From the NCBI GenBank assembly GCA_024404395.1, contig JAKSPZ010000056.1:1-6496 (forward strand): a stretch of DNA of 6,496 bases, read 5' to 3'. How positions within the stretch are numbered: position 1 is the first letter of the stretch; each line of letters begins with the position of its first letter. The stretch is from Clostridia bacterium (GTDB lineage: Bacteria > Bacillota > Clostridia > Christensenellales > Aristaeellaceae). Position numbers and translations under genes: made by a program. The notes below the pieces were generated by a model. The model saw only the letters and a program-made list of their open reading frames with translations, was not told the origin of the DNA and made no database searches. This document shows, piece after piece, positions 5,479-6,496 of this stretch.

Positions 5479-6496
5479 ATGAAGCGAGCCCCGAGCAAGA
5501 AAAAGTATAAGATCCTAACGATAGACCCCTATCTTCAGCCTTTTGCCGACGATATCTCTCTGCGTATGAACCGCAACGCCGAAGTGCGTCAGAAGCTGCT
5601 GGGCGACCATGCAGACCTCTCGTCCTTCGCAAACGGTTATCTTTATTACGGCATCCGCCGCACCGAGAAGGGCTGGATCGCCCGTGAATGGGCACCCGGT
5701 GCCGACGAAGTTCATCTGATCGGCGATTTCAACAACTGGGATCGTTCTTCCCATCCCATGAAACGACTCGATAGCGGCGTCTGGGAGATCGAGCTCAAGG
5801 GTAAGAATGCCCTGCTTGAAGGCCAGGCCATCAAGTTGCAGATCCGTCGCGGCAATCAGGTCTTCGACCGCATTCCCGCCTACATCCGCCGCACCGCATT
5901 CGACCCCAACGCACGCAGCCTTACGGGTATCGTATACGATCCCGAGCGCCCTTACCCCTGGACTGACGGCGGATACGGCAAGCGCAAGCTCTCTTCCCCG
6001 CTGATCTACGAAGCCCATGTCGGTATGGCACAGGAGTATGAAGGCATCGGTACGTATCGTGAGTTTGCCGACAACGTCATTCCCCGCATCGTCAAGGACG
6101 GTTACAACTGCATCCAGCTGATGGCCATCGCTGCCCATCCCTACTACGGCTCCTTTGGCTATCAGGTCACCAATTTCTTTGCCCCCTCTTCCTGGTCCGG
6201 CGCGCCCGACGATCTGAAATATCTGGTCAATAAGGCTCACGAGGCAGGTCTGTTCGTCCTGCTCGACGTCGTCCACTCCCACGCCTGCCCCAATGTTGGC
6301 GAAGGTCTGAACCGCTTCGACGGTACCGAGAACCAGTATTTCCTGGAGGGCGATCGCGGTAATCATCCCGCGTGGGGCACCAAGCCCTTCGACTACGGCA
6401 AGCACGAAGTCATCCATTTCCTGCTCTCCAACCTCAAGTACTGGCTTCAGGACTACCACTTTGACGGTTTCCGTCTCCACGGTGTCACCTCCATGC
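5479..6496 (+). CDS. glgB: 1,4-alpha-glucan branching enzyme-like GH13 protein, N-terminal 339 residues, altered catalytic site
   Basis: By family, glycogen branching enzyme, which transfers alpha-1,4 glucan segments to form alpha-1,6 branches in the cytosol. A lysine-rich start and helical segment (1-50) lead into a CBM48-type domain (about 55-150; REWAPGADEVHLIGDFNNWD at 69-88), then the GH13 barrel: IYEAHVGM (176-183), GYNCIQLMAIAAHPYYGSFG (208-227), region I DVVHSH (263-268) and region II beginning DGFR (329-332). It resembles the eukaryotic/Bacteroides kind of enzyme. Odd: region II reads GFRLHGVTSM, so His334 stands where the nucleophile Asp is expected; Ala219, Trp239 and Gly300 also differ from the residues I remember as conserved (Glu, Arg, Asp). 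The ATG has AGGGTGA 5 nt upstream. The gene runs off the window, so the acid/base Glu and third Asp cannot be checked. The fold is certain; catalytic activity is doubtful. Confidence 0.9.
   Translation, partial: MKRAPSKKKYKILTIDPYLQPFADDISLRMNRNAEVRQKLLGDHADLSSFANGYLYYGIRRTEKGWIAREWAPGADEVHLIGDFNNWDRSSHPMKRLDSGVWEIELKGKNALLEGQAIKLQIRRGNQVFDRIPAYIRRTAFDPNARSLTGIVYDPERPYPWTDGGYGKRKLSSPLIYEAHVGMAQEYEGIGTYREFADNVIPRIVKDGYNCIQLMAIAAHPYYGSFGYQVTNFFAPSSWSGAPDDLKYLVNKAHEAGLFVLLDVVHSHACPNVGEGLNRFDGTENQYFLEGDRGNHPAWGTKPFDYGKHEVIHFLLSNLKYWLQDYHFDGFRLHGVTSM

Noticed and set aside
5515..6480. Minus-strand open frame of 321 codons opposite the branching-enzyme-like gene
   Set aside because: The plus-strand frame has CBM48 and GH13 motifs plus a promoter and ribosome binding site. 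The antisense product resembles no family I know.

Overview
The window looks like chromosomal DNA from a moderately GC-rich Firmicute, most likely a member of the Clostridia. The evidence is the gene order asp23 - amaP-like - nusB - xseA - xseB - ispA - dxs, which is typical of that phylum, together with strong AGGAGG-type ribosome binding sites and sigma-A-like promoters. The species cannot be named from the sequence. Nothing indicates phage, transposon, CRISPR or RNA genes, and coding density is very high.

Layout: positions 1-5323 form one leftward (minus-strand) operon, transcribed from a promoter at about 5352-5380. Reading in the direction of transcription, the genes are an Asp23/Gls24-family protein with a long acidic tail, a two-TM AmaP-like membrane protein that also carries an Asp23-like segment and an acidic tail, the antitermination factor NusB, a clear intrinsic-terminator hairpin, both subunits of exonuclease VII (XseA, XseB), a farnesyl-diphosphate-synthase-type prenyltransferase (IspA) and the first 403 residues of 1-deoxy-D-xylulose-5-phosphate synthase (Dxs), cut by the window edge. 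Junctions downstream of the terminator are very tight (4-nt gap, ATGA overlap, 1-nt gap), suggesting translational coupling. Dxs begins the non-mevalonate isoprenoid pathway and IspA makes the C15 prenyl diphosphate; exonuclease VII degrades single-stranded DNA; Asp23/AmaP form a membrane-associated envelope-stress module.

Positions 5324-5478 are a divergent intergenic region with back-to-back promoters and two inverted repeats. From 5479 rightward is the first 339 codons of a GH13 glycogen-branching-enzyme-like protein (GlgB, of the kind resembling eukaryotic and Bacteroides enzymes).

Most notable: the GlgB-like protein has His334 (preceded by Leu) where the GH13 nucleophile Asp belongs, in an otherwise well-conserved region II, and several other family-conserved positions also look altered, so it may be a catalytically inactive relative. 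Second is the strong terminator hairpin between nusB and xseA, inside the operon, directly after the gene for an antitermination factor.
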